DNA from: Roseobacter sp. CCS2
GTDB taxonomy: Bacteria > Pseudomonadota > Alphaproteobacteria > Rhodobacterales > Rhodobacteraceae
Reading direction: 5' to 3'
DNA: 64,000 nt
Assembly (NCBI RefSeq): GCF_000169435.1
Contig: NZ_AAYB01000003.1
Span: forward strand, 335,440 to 399,439
Shown here: piece by piece, positions 25,836 to 34,437 of the stretch
Numbering within the stretch: the stretch's first letter is position 1
Layout: every line of letters starts with the position of its first letter
The notes under the pieces: generated by a model
What the model was told of the DNA's origin: nothing
The model's database searches: none
Seen by the model: the letters and a program-made list of their open reading frames with translations, nothing else
Position numbers and translations under genes: made by a program

Positions 25836-26819
25836 ATGTTTAAGGCTTTGATGGTTGAGAAGGACGATGACGGCAAAACCAGCGCATCGGTACAGGAACT
25901 GTCTCTTGACCAATTGCCTGAGGGTGATGTGACCGTGGCTGTGGAATACTCAACAGTGAATTACAAAGACGGTCTTTGCATTGGGCCGGGTGGGGGATTG
26001 GTGCGCAATTACCCACATATTCCGGGCATTGATTTGGCTGGCACGGTCGAAGCATCGGACAATGCCCGCTACAAGGTTGGCGACAAGGTTGTGCTGACCG
26101 GGTGGCGTGTCGGTGAGGCGTATTGGGGTGGCCACAGCCAGAAGGCACGTGTGAAAGCCGAATGGCTGGTGCCATTGCCCGACGGCCTTGATACCCGTCA
26201 GGCGATGGCCGTAGGCACCGCTGGTTTTACCGCAATGCTGGCTGTGATGGCGTTGGAAGATCACGGGATCAAGGATGGTCCGGTTCTGGTGACAGGTGCC
26301 GCTGGTGGCGTTGGCTCAGTCGCAACGGCGATCCTTGCCAATCTGGGGCATGACGTTGCTGCTGTGACAGGTCGTCCTGAAACGGCGGACTATCTGAAAT
26401 CGCTTGGGGCAACACAGATTGTCGCCCGCGAACAGATCAATGAAATCACCCGTCGTCCGCTTGAGGCAGAGATGTGGGGTGGCTGTGTTGATGCTGTGGG
26501 CGGTGAAATGCTGGCGCGTGTGCTGGGGCAGATGAAGTACGGTGCCTCAGTCTCTGCGGTCGGACTGGCCGGTGGTGCGGGGATGCCTGCGTCTGTAATT
26601 CCGTTCCTGTTGCGCGGTGTGAACCTTTTGGGCATCGACAGTGTGATGCAGCCTTATGATAATCGGGTACGCGCGTGGGCGCGGATCGCCAAGGATTTGC
26701 CGATGGATAAGCTTGAAGCGATGATCAAGCCCGCCACATTGGCTGATTTGCCACAATTGGGTCGCGGTATCCTGAAGGGCGAGGTCAAAGGGCGCGTCGT
26801 GGTTGATGTGAACGCCTGA
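25836..26819 (+). CDS. acuI: Acrylyl-CoA reductase AcuI
   Basis: Zinc-independent MDR-superfamily NADPH-dependent reductase of 327 residues that reduces acryloyl-CoA to propionyl-CoA, detoxifying acrylate made from DMSP. VEYSTVNYKDGLCIG, IPGIDLAGTVEAS and the nucleotide motif VTGAAGGVGSVA are visible. ATG 25836 follows GAGAGGA by about seven bases; the earlier in-frame ATG 25821 is part of that leader. dmdA-acuI is a conserved roseobacter pair. A strong terminator follows. Confidence 0.94.
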   Translation: MFKALMVEKDDDGKTSASVQELSLDQLPEGDVTVAVEYSTVNYKDGLCIGPGGGLVRNYPHIPGIDLAGTVEASDNARYKVGDKVVLTGWRVGEAYWGGHSQKARVKAEWLVPLPDGLDTRQAMAVGTAGFTAMLAVMALEDHGIKDGPVLVTGAAGGVGSVATAILANLGHDVAAVTGRPETADYLKSLGATQIVAREQINEITRRPLEAEMWGGCVDAVGGEMLARVLGQMKYGASVSAVGLAGGAGMPASVIPFLLRGVNLLGIDSVMQPYDNRVRAWARIAKDLPMDKLEAMIKPATLADLPQLGRGILKGEVKGRVVVDVNA

Positions 26820-26845
26820 TTCGCATGTCGCAAACAAGCGATTCG

Positions 26846-26879
26846 CGCCGTTGGTTTTTTACAAACCAGCGGCGTTTTT
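26846..26879 (+). terminator. Intrinsic terminator after acuI
   Basis: CGCCGTTGGTTT (26846-26857) and AAACCAGCGGCG (26863-26874) form a 12-bp stem with one G-T pair and a 5-nt loop, followed by TTTTT. It separates the dmdA operon from the BCCT gene. Confidence 0.9.
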
Positions 26880-27020
26880 GCTGAAAATAAACGCGAAATG
26901 CTGCGTCGCGGCGGGAAAGCGCGTGTCGTTTTTAGGATATTACCGCCGTTTAACGGTTTGGTCGCATCGTGTTTCCGTGTACCGTGACACCATAATAAAT
27001 AGCCAACAGGGAATACGACC

Positions 27021-28694
27021 ATGGCACCAAAACCACCACTAATGGATTTGCCGATCAAAACGGCAACGAGCGGATTCTACCGCGGATTTACGAAAGACGT
27101 GACAATTACGGCCAAAATATTGGTCGGCGCATTGATCATTTGGGCGGTTGCCTTTCCAGATCAGGCGGCGGCTGTTCTGGGGGGGATCAACGGCTTTATT
27201 CTGGCGTCGTTTAACTACTGGTATGTCTACGCGATGGCGTTCTTTGTCATCCTTTGTCTTGGTCTGGCGCTGTGGCCAGCGGCGGGCAGACTGAAGCTGG
27301 GGATGCCAGATGATGAGCCGGAGTTTACGAATTTCTCTTGGTTTTCCATGATGTTCGGTGCCGGTATTGGTATCGGCATGCTGACATTCGCAACGGCCGA
27401 GCCGATGTATCACTGGGCAAGCAACCCATCAACGATCATGGGTGACACGACGGGCAGCACCGCAGGTAACGTCCGTGATGCTTATATATGGTCGTTCACA
27501 CACTGGGGGCTGGCGGCCTGGGCATCCTACGCGGTTGTCGGATTGGCGCTTGGTTATTTCTCATATCGTCGTGGTCTGCCGCTGACGATCCGCTCTGGTC
27601 TGACACCGCTGTTTGGTAAAGCACTGTCTGGCCCATTGGGGCACGCCGTCGATGTTGTCGCGGTTGTGGCGACGGTTCTGGGTGTTTCACAGACACTTGG
27701 TTTCGGGGTCGAGCAGTTCATTTCCGGCCTCTACCGCATCGGCTTTGGTGAGTGGCTTTACACGACAAACGCTGCCGGTGAGCAGTCATCCTCGACCATG
27801 GCGATTATCGTGGCTTTGATGGTGATCATGGGTGCATCAACGCTGTCCGCGCTGTCGGGTGTTGGGAAAGGCATCAAATGGCTATCCAACATCAACATGG
27901 GGCTTAGCTTCTTTATCCTTGCCTTCTTCATCATCTTTGGATCGACCTTCTTTGGTCTGACGGCGTTGTTTGTGGGGATCTGGGATTACCTCATTTCGAT
28001 CCCCGGCAACATCTTTACGGTCTGGGCTGCTGATGGCACCGAACAGGGTGATGCATTGGCTGGCTGGCAAGGTGGTTGGACCATCTTCTACTGGGCCTGG
28101 TGGATTGCATTTGCACCGTTTGTAGGCGTGTTTCTTGCCCGTATCTCGCGTGGGCGGACAGTGCGTGAATACGTGCTGGGCGCGCTGATCATTCCTGCGG
28201 TCATGTGCTTTGTCTGGTTCGCAATCGTTGGCGGTACAGCCATTGATCTGGAACTGAATGGCGATGCGAATGGCGCGATCACAGGGGCCGGTCAGTCTGA
28301 TCAGCTCTTTGCGATGCTGGCGGTGATCCTGCAGCCAACATTGGCGTGGATCATGTCGGTGATCGTGGTGATCCTGCTGTTGACCTATCTGGTCACGTCC
28401 GCTGACTCGGCTGTGCTGATCATCAATACGATCAATGCGGCGGGTGACGAAGGGCCAAAGGCACGTCCGCATATCCTGTTCTGGGGTGCTGCCCTTGCGC
28501 TGGTTGTGGGTGGTTTGATTATCGCCGGTGGTCTGGGTGCAATCCAGACGGCCATGGTAATCGGGGCACTGCCATTCAGCCTTGTGATGGTTTTGATGGG
28601 TATCGCGCTGATCAAAGGTATCTGGCTTGACAGCAAACGCGAGGCCGCAGGCATCGCGACGACCGTAGAAGATGACGCCGTCCCTGCGGAATAA
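27021..28694 (+). CDS. BCCT family betaine/DMSP transporter
   Basis: Sodium- or proton-coupled transporter of 557 residues with twelve predicted TM helices. The glycine-rich TM motif FGAGIGIGMLTFATAEP and the aromatic box segment FYWAWWIAFAPFVGVFLARI are BCCT signatures for trimethylammonium or dimethylsulfonium substrates. It has its own promoter region (about 140 bp after the acuI terminator) and its own terminator. Next to dmdA-acuI, DMSP uptake (DddT/DmdT-like) is the natural inference; glycine betaine is equally possible from sequence. Confidence 0.93.
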   Translation: MAPKPPLMDLPIKTATSGFYRGFTKDVTITAKILVGALIIWAVAFPDQAAAVLGGINGFILASFNYWYVYAMAFFVILCLGLALWPAAGRLKLGMPDDEPEFTNFSWFSMMFGAGIGIGMLTFATAEPMYHWASNPSTIMGDTTGSTAGNVRDAYIWSFTHWGLAAWASYAVVGLALGYFSYRRGLPLTIRSGLTPLFGKALSGPLGHAVDVVAVVATVLGVSQTLGFGVEQFISGLYRIGFGEWLYTTNAAGEQSSSTMAIIVALMVIMGASTLSALSGVGKGIKWLSNINMGLSFFILAFFIIFGSTFFGLTALFVGIWDYLISIPGNIFTVWAADGTEQGDALAGWQGGWTIFYWAWWIAFAPFVGVFLARISRGRTVREYVLGALIIPAVMCFVWFAIVGGTAIDLELNGDANGAITGAGQSDQLFAMLAVILQPTLAWIMSVIVVILLLTYLVTSADSAVLIINTINAAGDEGPKARPHILFWGAALALVVGGLIIAGGLGAIQTAMVIGALPFSLVMVLMGIALIKGIWLDSKREAAGIATTVEDDAVPAE

Positions 28695-28719
28695 GTCACG
28701 CATCTTTTGAAAAATGATC

Positions 28720-28750
28720 GGCCCCGATGCTTGCGCATTGGGGCCTTTTT
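28720..28750 (+). terminator. Intrinsic terminator after the BCCT gene
   Basis: GGCCCC-G-ATGC...GCAT-T-GGGGCC (28720-28745) forms a strong stem, followed by TTTTT. Confidence 0.92.
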
Positions 28751-28765
28751 ATTGATCCTGCGACC

Positions 28766-29983
28766 ATGACTTTAGATATCGCATGGGTGCGCGCCCAATT
28801 CCCCGCCTTTGATGAACCTTCTTTGCAAGGCCAGGCCTTCTTCGAAAATGCAGGTGGGTCTTACACCTGCCGTTCGGTGATTGATCGCCTGCATCGGTTC
28901 TATACCGAAAGAAAGGTGCAGCCTTACGCACCTTATGATGCATCCCGTTTGGGTGGCGCAGAAATGGACGAGGCGCGACGCCGTCTGGCAAAGATGCTGG
29001 GGGTGGAAACCCACGAGGTATCTTTCGGGCCATCCACAACGCAGAACACCTATGTGCTGGCACAGGCCGTTCGCAAGTGGATCAAACCGGGGCAAAGCAT
29101 CGTTGTCACCAATCAGGACCACGAGGCAAATAGCGGCCCGTGGCGCAGGTTGGCGGAAGAGGGGATATCTGTCCTTGAATGGCAAATTGATCCTGACACA
29201 GGTGAGCTGAACCCGGACGATTTAGCGACACTGCTGGAACAGGATGTAGCACTGGTGTGCTTTCCGCATTGTTCCAATGTTGTCGGCGCAATCAATGATG
29301 TGGCGGGTATCTGCAAGCTGGCCAAGGCCGCAGGCGCACGCACGGTGGTGGACGGCGTGTCTTATGCGCCGCATGGCTTTCCTGATGTGGGTGCGCTGGG
29401 GTGTGATGTGTATCTGTTCAGCGCCTACAAAACTTATGGTCCCCACCAAGGCATCATGGTGATCCACGAGGATTGGGGAATGGAACTGCCCAACCAAGGG
29501 CACCACTTCAACGGTGATACGCTTTACTATCGGTTCACACCTGCCGGGCCAGACCATGCGCAGGTTGCGGCCTCTGCCGGGATGGCTGATTATTTTGAGG
29601 CGATGTCTGTGCATCACGGGGGTGGCAAGGGGGCGGATGCCGCGCGCACATCGCATGATTTGATGCGCGATTATGAGGTCGCGGTTTTGCAGCCTTTGCT
29701 GGATTATGTATCTGCCAAGAACGCGGTCCGGTTGATTGGTCCCGCGGATGCTGCGCGCCGCGCGCCGACTGTGGCAATGGCGCTTGAGACAGACGCAGAG
29801 GAAGCGGCGGCCAAACTTGCCCCGCATGGCATCATGGCCGGTGGCGGTGATTTTTATGCACAGCGTCCGCTGTCTGCGGTCGGTGTTGACCTGTCCAAAG
29901 GCGTGTTGCGGGTTAGTTTCGTCCACTACACCACCAAAGATGAGGTTGACGCGCTGATGGGCGCGCTAGATCAAATCTTGTAA
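28766..29983 (+). CDS. Aminotransferase class V-fold PLP enzyme (cysteine desulfurase-like)
   Basis: A 405-residue PLP enzyme. The PLP Lys is in LFSAYKTYGPHQG, an upstream cofactor segment is FGPSTTQNTYVLAQA, and a NifS/CsdA-like sequence (CFPHCSNVVGAINDVAGICK) is present. ATG 28766 begins the family N-terminus TLDIAWVRAQFPAFDEP; it lies only 15 bp after the upstream T-run and has little ribosome site, so a leaderless mRNA is possible. Cysteine desulfurase or another lyase activity cannot be separated without the active-site Cys loop, which is not evident near the C-terminus. Confidence 0.82.
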   Translation: MTLDIAWVRAQFPAFDEPSLQGQAFFENAGGSYTCRSVIDRLHRFYTERKVQPYAPYDASRLGGAEMDEARRRLAKMLGVETHEVSFGPSTTQNTYVLAQAVRKWIKPGQSIVVTNQDHEANSGPWRRLAEEGISVLEWQIDPDTGELNPDDLATLLEQDVALVCFPHCSNVVGAINDVAGICKLAKAAGARTVVDGVSYAPHGFPDVGALGCDVYLFSAYKTYGPHQGIMVIHEDWGMELPNQGHHFNGDTLYYRFTPAGPDHAQVAASAGMADYFEAMSVHHGGGKGADAARTSHDLMRDYEVAVLQPLLDYVSAKNAVRLIGPADAARRAPTVAMALETDAEEAAAKLAPHGIMAGGGDFYAQRPLSAVGVDLSKGVLRVSFVHYTTKDEVDALMGALDQIL

Positions 29984-30013
29984 GCAGGCCAAGCAGCCCT
30001 GCGCGGAGGTCTG

Positions 30014-31432
30014 ATGAGCAAATCCCCCATTCTGATGTGGTTCCGGCGCGATCTGCGTCTGGGCGATCACGAAGCATTGACAGCGGCCTGTGATGCGGAC
30101 CGGCCCGTGATCCCGGTGTTTATTTATGATGAGCTGACCGAAAGCATGGGCGCTGCGCCCAAGATGCGCTTGGGCCTGTCGGTCGCTGATCTGGCGGCGT
30201 CGTTGAATGAAAAGGGCAGCAAGCTGATCCTGCGCCGTGGTAAAGCGCTTGATGTCTTGCGGGAGCTGATCAAGGACACCGGGGCTGATACGGTTTACTG
30301 GTCGCGCCTTTATGATCCCGATGGCAAGACGCGCGATACGGATGTGAAAGCGGCGCTGAAGGATGATGGTATCACCGCCGAAAGCTTTAAAGGTCATGTG
30401 CTGTTTGAGCCTTGGACAGTCGAGACGAAAATAGGTGGGTTCTACAAAGTCTACACACCAATGTGGAAATCTGTGCGGGGCAATGATGTGCCAGCGGCAC
30501 TACCCACACCGGGGACAATCCCGGTGCCTGACAGTTGGCCGAAATCTGATGATATCGCCGATTGGCAAATGGATGCGGCGATGCACCGTGGCGCCGATAC
30601 CCTGAAAAGCCACTGCACTGTGGGAGAGGCAGCAGCCTCGCATCGGTTGGGGGCGTTTATTGCCAATCACGTGGCCAATTACGTCAAGAACCGTGACTTG
30701 CCAGCGGTCGACGGCACTTCTGGCCTGTCCGAAAACCTGACCTACGGCGAGATTAGTCCGCGCAAATGCTGGCACTCTGGTTGGCAGGCGCTGAATGACG
30801 GGAAAGGGGATGCTGAAACGTTCCTCAAAGAACTGGTTTGGCGAGAGTTCGCGTATCATCTGGCCTATCACACGCCGCGTATCACGACAGATAACTGGAA
30901 AGAAGACTGGGATGCCTTTCCCTGGAACACCGATGAACGTCTGGCCGAGGTGAAAGCCTGGAAACAAGGGCGCACCGGCATTCGTTTTGTCGATGCAGCC
31001 ATGCGCGAAATGTATGTGACAGGCACGATGCATAACCGGGGGCGCATGATCGTGGCGTCCTATTTGACGAAACATTTGTTGTGTCACTGGAAGATAGGCA
31101 TGAATTGGTTCGCCGACTGCCTGATCGACTGGGACCCATGCAGTAACGCAATGGGCTGGCAATGGTCGGCAGGGTCGGGGCCGGACGCGACCCCCTATTT
31201 CCGGGTATTCAATCCGGTCACGCAGTTGGACAAGTTCGACAAGGATCGCGCCTATATCAAAAAGTGGATCGCAGAAGGCACTAAGCGTCCCAGCGCGACA
31301 GCACTGTCATATTATGATATGATACCCGAAAGCTGGGGTATGACGGCGCAGGACAGCTATCCTGATCCGATTGTGCCTGCGGACGTTGGACGCAGCCGTG
31401 CTTTGGACGCTTATCAAAACAGGGGCTTTTGA
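30014..31432 (+). CDS. phrB: Deoxyribodipyrimidine photolyase
   Basis: Class I CPD photolyase of 472 residues that repairs pyrimidine dimers using FADH and light. An N-terminal antenna domain (MWFRRDLRLGDHEALTAA) is followed by the FAD domain with TYGEISPRKCW, ELVWREFAYHLAYHTP, GIRFVDAAMREMYVTGTMHNRGRM (given in part as GRMIVASYLTKHLL) and the C-terminal signature DCLIDWDPCSNAMGWQWSAG. In Rhodobacter a photolyase and a CFA synthase gene of this kind belong to the singlet-oxygen sigma-E response; the same pairing is seen here. Confidence 0.94.
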   Translation: MSKSPILMWFRRDLRLGDHEALTAACDADRPVIPVFIYDELTESMGAAPKMRLGLSVADLAASLNEKGSKLILRRGKALDVLRELIKDTGADTVYWSRLYDPDGKTRDTDVKAALKDDGITAESFKGHVLFEPWTVETKIGGFYKVYTPMWKSVRGNDVPAALPTPGTIPVPDSWPKSDDIADWQMDAAMHRGADTLKSHCTVGEAAASHRLGAFIANHVANYVKNRDLPAVDGTSGLSENLTYGEISPRKCWHSGWQALNDGKGDAETFLKELVWREFAYHLAYHTPRITTDNWKEDWDAFPWNTDERLAEVKAWKQGRTGIRFVDAAMREMYVTGTMHNRGRMIVASYLTKHLLCHWKIGMNWFADCLIDWDPCSNAMGWQWSAGSGPDATPYFRVFNPVTQLDKFDKDRAYIKKWIAEGTKRPSATALSYYDMIPESWGMTAQDSYPDPIVPADVGRSRALDAYQNRGF

Positions 31433-31500
31433 TTTCCGTAAGGTCAGGAAGGCTATTTTTGAACGTTTTCCGTGACTTCGCCGTATCAAAGGTTAACTTG

Positions 31501-31563
31501 ATGAAAAAGCTGGGCCGCAAAGAACGGCCTGTGGCAACGATAAGACGACAGGAAGACAAATGA
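31501..31563 (+). CDS. Possible 20-residue leader peptide upstream of the cfa gene
   Basis: ATG 31501 opens a 20-codon frame (MKKLGRKERPVATIRRQEDK) whose TGA overlaps the ATG of the next gene. AAAGG lies about eight bases before it. The basic composition and stop-start overlap suggest a leader ORF coupling translation into cfa, but a frame this short could arise by chance. Confidence 0.3.
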   Translation: MKKLGRKERPVATIRRQEDK

Positions 31564-32768
31564 TCTTAACAAGTACAGACGGCCAAACGGGGCTGCCGCG
31601 TTACTTTGGCCGCGTGTTTGATCAGGTGAAAGACCTGCAAAAAGGTCGGGTCGATATCATTTTACCAGACGGACGCCATTTTCGCGCCGAAGGATCCCAG
31701 CCGGGTTATGTGGCCGAGGTGCATGTACACAACGACGATCTGTTCGCCCGCACCGTGCGCGAAGGCGACATGGGATTTTCCGAAGCCTATCTTGATGGCT
31801 GGTGGACCACGCCTGATCTCATGGCTGTGATGGATTTCATGCATGATGAGGCTGATCACATTTATGATGGGTTTCCGGCCCAAACGCTGATCCGCGCCTA
31901 TGAACGGCTGCGGTTTTGGATGCAGCGCAATTCAAAAAGCCAAGCCCGCAAGAACATCAGCTATCACTATGACCTGGGCAACGAATTTTATAGTCTTTGG
32001 CTTGATGACACGATGACCTATTCATCTGCGATTTTTGAAACTGGTCAGGAAAGCACTGAAGCCGCGCAAACGGCGAAATACGCCAGCATGGTTGATCAGA
32101 TGGGCGCCAAAGCGGGCGACCATGTGCTTGAAATTGGCTGCGGCTGGGGTGGTTTTGCCGAATACGCCGCTAAAGAGCGCGGGATCAAGGTCACCGGCCT
32201 GACGATCAGTCAGGAACAGCACGACTACGCGGTTGCGCGCATGGCGAAAGCAGGCCTTTCGGATATGGTCGAGATCAAGATGCAGGATTACCGGGACGAA
32301 AAGGGCACCTATGACGGGATCGCCAGTATCGAAATGTTCGAAGCGGTGGGTGAACAGTATTGGCCGACTTACTTTGAAACGGTGCGCGAACGGCTTAAAC
32401 CGGGCAAGAACGCAACACTTCAGATCATCACCGTAAAGGACGAACGATGGGAAAGTTACCGCAAAGGGGTCGACTTTATCCAGAAGTACGTCTTCCCCGG
32501 TGGCATGCTGCCAAGCCCGAAGGTTTTGCGGCAAGAGGTTGAAAAGGCTGGATTAAATGTCAATAATTCAATTGAGTTTGGCAAAAGCTACGGTTTGACA
32601 TTGCGCCGCTGGCATCAAACCTTCAATGAAAAATGGGATCAGGTTGCGTCTTTGGGATTTGACGAACGCTTTAAGAGAATGTGGGATTTTTATCTGACCT
32701 CTTGTGCCGCGACTTTTGATAGCAGAAACTGCGATGTAACGCAGATTACCGTGTCGCGACCGAGTTGA
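31560..32768 (+). CDS. cfa: Cyclopropane-fatty-acyl-phospholipid synthase family methyltransferase
   Basis: SAM-dependent enzyme of 402 residues modifying unsaturated acyl chains of phospholipids. HYDLGNEFYSLWLDDTMTYS is the lipid-site motif, VLEIGCGWGGFAEYAA the SAM site, and IEMFEAVGEQYW and FIQKYVFPGGMLPS are family blocks. ATG 31560 is preceded by AGGAAGACAA. It follows the photolyase gene by 127 bp. In relatives the product can be a cyclopropane or a furan fatty-acid precursor; which one cannot be decided here. Confidence 0.9.
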   Translation: MILTSTDGQTGLPRYFGRVFDQVKDLQKGRVDIILPDGRHFRAEGSQPGYVAEVHVHNDDLFARTVREGDMGFSEAYLDGWWTTPDLMAVMDFMHDEADHIYDGFPAQTLIRAYERLRFWMQRNSKSQARKNISYHYDLGNEFYSLWLDDTMTYSSAIFETGQESTEAAQTAKYASMVDQMGAKAGDHVLEIGCGWGGFAEYAAKERGIKVTGLTISQEQHDYAVARMAKAGLSDMVEIKMQDYRDEKGTYDGIASIEMFEAVGEQYWPTYFETVRERLKPGKNATLQIITVKDERWESYRKGVDFIQKYVFPGGMLPSPKVLRQEVEKAGLNVNNSIEFGKSYGLTLRRWHQTFNEKWDQVASLGFDERFKRMWDFYLTSCAATFDSRNCDVTQITVSRPS

Positions 32769-32806
32769 GTGAGAGGTCGCGCGCGTCAAAAAAAGGACGC
32801 AGTGAC

Positions 32807-33250
32807 ATGCCCACAGCCGGACGTCTTGCTGGTGCAGTTATATTTGGTTTGTTTGGGTGGTACCTTGCCGGCCTAACCATTCCGTTTTTTCCAGAATCAA
32901 ATGCCCCTGACTTCTGGCTTCCAGTGGTCGGCGGCATTAGTCTTATCATTGGATGGCGCGTGTGCGGTCGTCGTGCCGGACAAGGGTACAGCCCAGCAAC
33001 AGGTATTGGGCTGACATGCGGTGTTGCGATCGTATTTTGCTCCATCTTTATAGTGTCCTTTAATCAGATGATAAAAAACGCACTACGCAATCGTTATCGA
33101 GACGGGACAATGGAAGCGGTGACTGATGTCTTCAATCAGATGATCGAATTCTCGATTATGTTTGCGGATGTGACACTGATCGCAACTGTGTTGATTGGTG
33201 GCGTCGTCTGTGCGTGGGTGACGGAGTTTTTTGCCCAACGCTTTCCCTAG
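32807..33250 (+). CDS. trgA: TrgA family membrane protein (tellurite resistance)
   Basis: A 147-residue protein with about four TM helices. The start MPTAGRLAGAVIFGLFGWYL and the segment IGWRVCGRRAGQGYSPATG match TrgA of Rhodobacter tellurite resistance. ATG 32807 follows AAAAGGA by about ten bases. It is three bases upstream of trgB and the locus continues to cysK, the same set described with trgAB in Rhodobacter sphaeroides. Biochemical function is unknown. Confidence 0.83.
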   Translation: MPTAGRLAGAVIFGLFGWYLAGLTIPFFPESNAPDFWLPVVGGISLIIGWRVCGRRAGQGYSPATGIGLTCGVAIVFCSIFIVSFNQMIKNALRNRYRDGTMEAVTDVFNQMIEFSIMFADVTLIATVLIGGVVCAWVTEFFAQRFP

Positions 33251-33253
33251 ATT

Positions 33254-34369
33254 ATGGACCTTTTTGTTTACGGCACCCTAAGGTCGCCTGCATTGATGGC
33301 TGCCGTATCCGGCGCGCTGCCGCACACCAGCCTGTCGGCCACCCTTGATGGATACGGTGTGTTTCCGGCCGATGGTGATGTGGTGCCATTTATCGCGCAG
33401 CAGGCTGGCGCTGTAGCGGAAGGCATCGTCTACAAAGACGTTACCGACGTGCAAATGAGCCGCTTGAACCTTTATGAAGGTGCCTTCGATTATCGGCTGG
33501 TTCCGGTCACGGTGCAGACGCCAGCCGGGCGGCTGGCCGTGTCATGTTATTTGCCGTCTAATGATGCCAAGCCGGGCGCTGAAAGCTGGTCTTTAGCTGC
33601 ATGGGAAAAGGACCACCTTGCGCCTGCAATTCTGGCCGCGACAGAGGTTTTTACGCGCGACCCGCTGCCTTCTTCCTCGGCTCTGCGGGCAATGTGGCCT
33701 ATGGTTGAAGCGCGCGCATGGTCAAAACATCGCGCAAAACCATCACCGGCCACCCGCCGGTTTAGACCCGGGCCAACGGATTTTGCAATTGAACGGGCGC
33801 ATTCGCCACATGGAAATTTCTTTCTGTTTCAGGCGGTTGATCTGCAGCATCGCCAGTTTGATGGTGGTGTGACCGGTACACTGAAACGCGAGGCGTTTTA
33901 CGGTATCGATGCTGCAATTGTGCTGCCCTATGACCCGGTTCGGGATCGCGTGCTTTTGGTTGAACAAGCACGGATCGGTCCGCGGCTGCGCCATGATCCT
34001 AACCCTTGGATGTTGGAACCTGTGGCAGGTATTATTGATGCGCGCGAAACCCCCGAAGACGCCGCGATGCGCGAGTGTGAGGAAGAGGCGGGCCTGCATA
34101 TAAAAGAGATGGTCCCTGCGGGATCATTTTATGTGTCTCCGGGGGCCACAACCGATTATTTCTATACCTATGTGGGGTTATGCGATCTGCCGCAGCTGGA
34201 AACCTACAGTGGCGGGCTTGAGGAAGAAGCGGAAGATCTGCGACTGCATCCAATGTCACTTGATGCCGCCATGGACTTGGCCGATAGCGGTGAAATCGCA
34301 ACCGGCCCGGCGCTTTTCCTGCTTTATTGGTTGCTGCGCCATCGGGACCGATTGCGCGCCCGAGGCTGA
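33254..34369 (+). CDS. trgB: TrgB: gamma-glutamylcyclotransferase-like domain fused to a NUDIX hydrolase
   Basis: A 371-residue two-domain protein. The first half (about 1-130) is GGCT/AIG2-like, opening with FVYGTLRSPALM (the YGTLR glycine-containing loop), and with LNLYEGAFDYRLVPV. The second half is an ADP-ribose pyrophosphatase-type NUDIX domain with box GIIDARETPEDAAMRECEEE-AGL at 259-281, the acids that bind magnesium being intact. This domain order is what is called TrgB. Likely activities are hydrolysis of nucleoside diphosphate sugars plus a gamma-glutamyl or related cyclotransferase step; substrates are inferred. Confidence 0.88.
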   Translation: MDLFVYGTLRSPALMAAVSGALPHTSLSATLDGYGVFPADGDVVPFIAQQAGAVAEGIVYKDVTDVQMSRLNLYEGAFDYRLVPVTVQTPAGRLAVSCYLPSNDAKPGAESWSLAAWEKDHLAPAILAATEVFTRDPLPSSSALRAMWPMVEARAWSKHRAKPSPATRRFRPGPTDFAIERAHSPHGNFFLFQAVDLQHRQFDGGVTGTLKREAFYGIDAAIVLPYDPVRDRVLLVEQARIGPRLRHDPNPWMLEPVAGIIDARETPEDAAMRECEEEAGLHIKEMVPAGSFYVSPGATTDYFYTYVGLCDLPQLETYSGGLEEEAEDLRLHPMSLDAAMDLADSGEIATGPALFLLYWLLRHRDRLRARG

Positions 34370-34437
34370 TCCTTTGTTTGCTTGATGTTGTGCAGTCGCG
34401 GTCCTACACAGAAACAAGTGAATGAAAGGGCTGTGAC

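Noticed and set aside
28753..28780. TGATCC-like sigma-E -35 box before the class V aminotransferase
   Set aside because: The -10 half would fall inside the coding region and does not match.
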